NCBI GenBank assembly: GCA_947632355.1
Contig: CANROY010000058.1
Location: forward strand, 1-5,799
DNA length: 5,799 bases
From: an uncultured Bacilli bacterium
GTDB lineage: Bacteria > Bacillota_I > Bacilli_A > RF39 > UBA660
Direction: 5' to 3'
The notes below the pieces were generated by a model, which had not been told where the DNA came from, did not search any database, and was given only the letters and a program-made list of their open reading frames with translations. This document shows positions 5,571-5,799 of this stretch, piece by piece. Numbering within the stretch: the stretch's first letter is position 1; each line of letters starts with the position of its first letter. A program made the position numbers and the translations under genes.

Positions 5571-5600
5571 TTGACAAATATTCAAAGTAATGGGTATAAT
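5571..5600 (+). promoter_or_regulatory. Strong sigma-A promoter for the 5681 gene
   Basis: Perfect TTGACA (5571-5576) and perfect TATAAT (5595-5600) are separated by 18 bp, preceded by A-rich DNA resembling an UP element. The predicted start is near 5607, giving a leader of about 74 nt. Both hexamers being exact suggests high expression. Confidence 0.85.
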
Positions 5601-5615
5601 CATGTTGAGTATAAA

Positions 5616-5652
5616 AAAGGAGGAAATGTGCCAATCTCTTTTTGAGTACTGA
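5616..5652 (+). promoter_or_regulatory. Upstream Shine-Dalgarno in the leader, with mini-ORF
   Basis: AAAGGAGGAAA (5616-5626) lies about 10 nt from the predicted 5' end of the mRNA, 60 nt before the real start codon. An ATG at 5626 opens an 8-codon frame, MCQSLFEY, that stops at 5650-5652, but it is only 2 nt from the Shine-Dalgarno core, which is too close for good initiation. The overlapping GTG at 5628 would give VPISF and a stop. The position and sequence resemble the STAB-SD element of Bacillus thuringiensis cry3A, where a bound 30S subunit protects the mRNA from 5' decay. That role is an inference here. Confidence 0.45.
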
Positions 5653-5680
5653 AAAAAGAAAAATTAGGAGGAAAGAAAGA

Positions 5681-5799
5681 ATGAAAAAAAGATTATTAGG
5701 TATTGCCCTAATGTTAGTAAGCGTATTCGTCGTAGGCAACGTCAGTGCAAAAACATATGATGAAACGGATATTTCTTATGGTGCAGTAACAGACAAAAT
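5681..5799 (+). CDS. Exported protein, N-terminal part only
   Basis: Only the first 39 codons are in the window; the gene runs off the right edge. Residues 1-23 are a clear Sec signal peptide: MKKR, a hydrophobic core LLGIALMLVSVFVV, then GNVSA with a likely cleavage after Ala23 (V-S-A before K). No lipobox cysteine is present. The visible mature start KTYDETDISYGAVTDK is too short to name a family. AGGAGG (5666-5671) lies 9 nt before the ATG, an excellent ribosome binding site. Combined with a consensus promoter and a second Shine-Dalgarno further up the leader, the gene looks set for high expression, as expected for an abundant secreted or surface protein. Confidence 0.8.
   Translation, partial: MKKRLLGIALMLVSVFVVGNVSAKTYDETDISYGAVTDK

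Noticed and set aside
5500..5739. 79-codon hydrophobic open frame on the minus strand
   Set aside because: Its Phe/Leu-rich sequence is simply the antisense of A-rich DNA; it covers a consensus promoter, two ribosome binding sites and a signal peptide of the plus-strand gene.

Overview
The window is AT-rich DNA that looks like a low-GC Firmicute, plausibly an uncultured gut-type member of the Bacilli. The signs are strong purine-rich ribosome binding sites (AGGAGG), TATAAT/TTGACA promoters, hairpin terminators with T-tracts and lysine/asparagine-rich proteins. UGA is used as a stop (for example at the end of the GH31 gene) and tryptophans are TGG, so this is the standard bacterial code and not the Mycoplasma code. 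The exact taxon cannot be read from the sequence.

Layout: (1) Bases 1-392 are the 3' end of a GH25-type muramidase. (2) Bases 438-1412 encode a 324-residue cytoplasmic protein I do not recognise, with its own promoter candidate overlapping the muramidase stop codon and its own terminator. (3) Bases 1477-1812 encode a small exported four-cysteine protein; its start codon lies in one arm of a perfect inverted repeat and its ribosome binding site in the loop. (4) On the minus strand, 1796-2731 encodes a TIGR01212/YtqA-type radical SAM protein, whose 3' end overlaps gene 3 tail-to-tail by 17 bp. (5) Bases 2732-2961 are a divergent regulatory region with two back-to-back extended -10 promoters. 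Downstream of the rightward one is a tandem pair of hairpin repeats followed directly by a terminator hairpin. This is a candidate structured leader RNA or small RNA. (6) Bases 2962-5367 encode an 801-residue GH31-type glycosidase, ended by a 15-bp terminator hairpin. (7) After about 300 bp of AT-rich DNA, a strong promoter drives the start of an exported protein that runs off the right edge. Its leader carries two near-perfect Shine-Dalgarno sequences.

The genes do not form one operon: nearly every gene has its own promoter or terminator, and no shared pathway is evident. The most interesting points are the tandem-repeat RNA in front of the GH31 gene, the lysine at the usual acid/base aspartate position of that GH31 protein, the start-codon hairpin of the small cysteine protein, and the doubled Shine-Dalgarno of the last gene. 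No insertion sequence, CRISPR array, tRNA or rRNA was seen.
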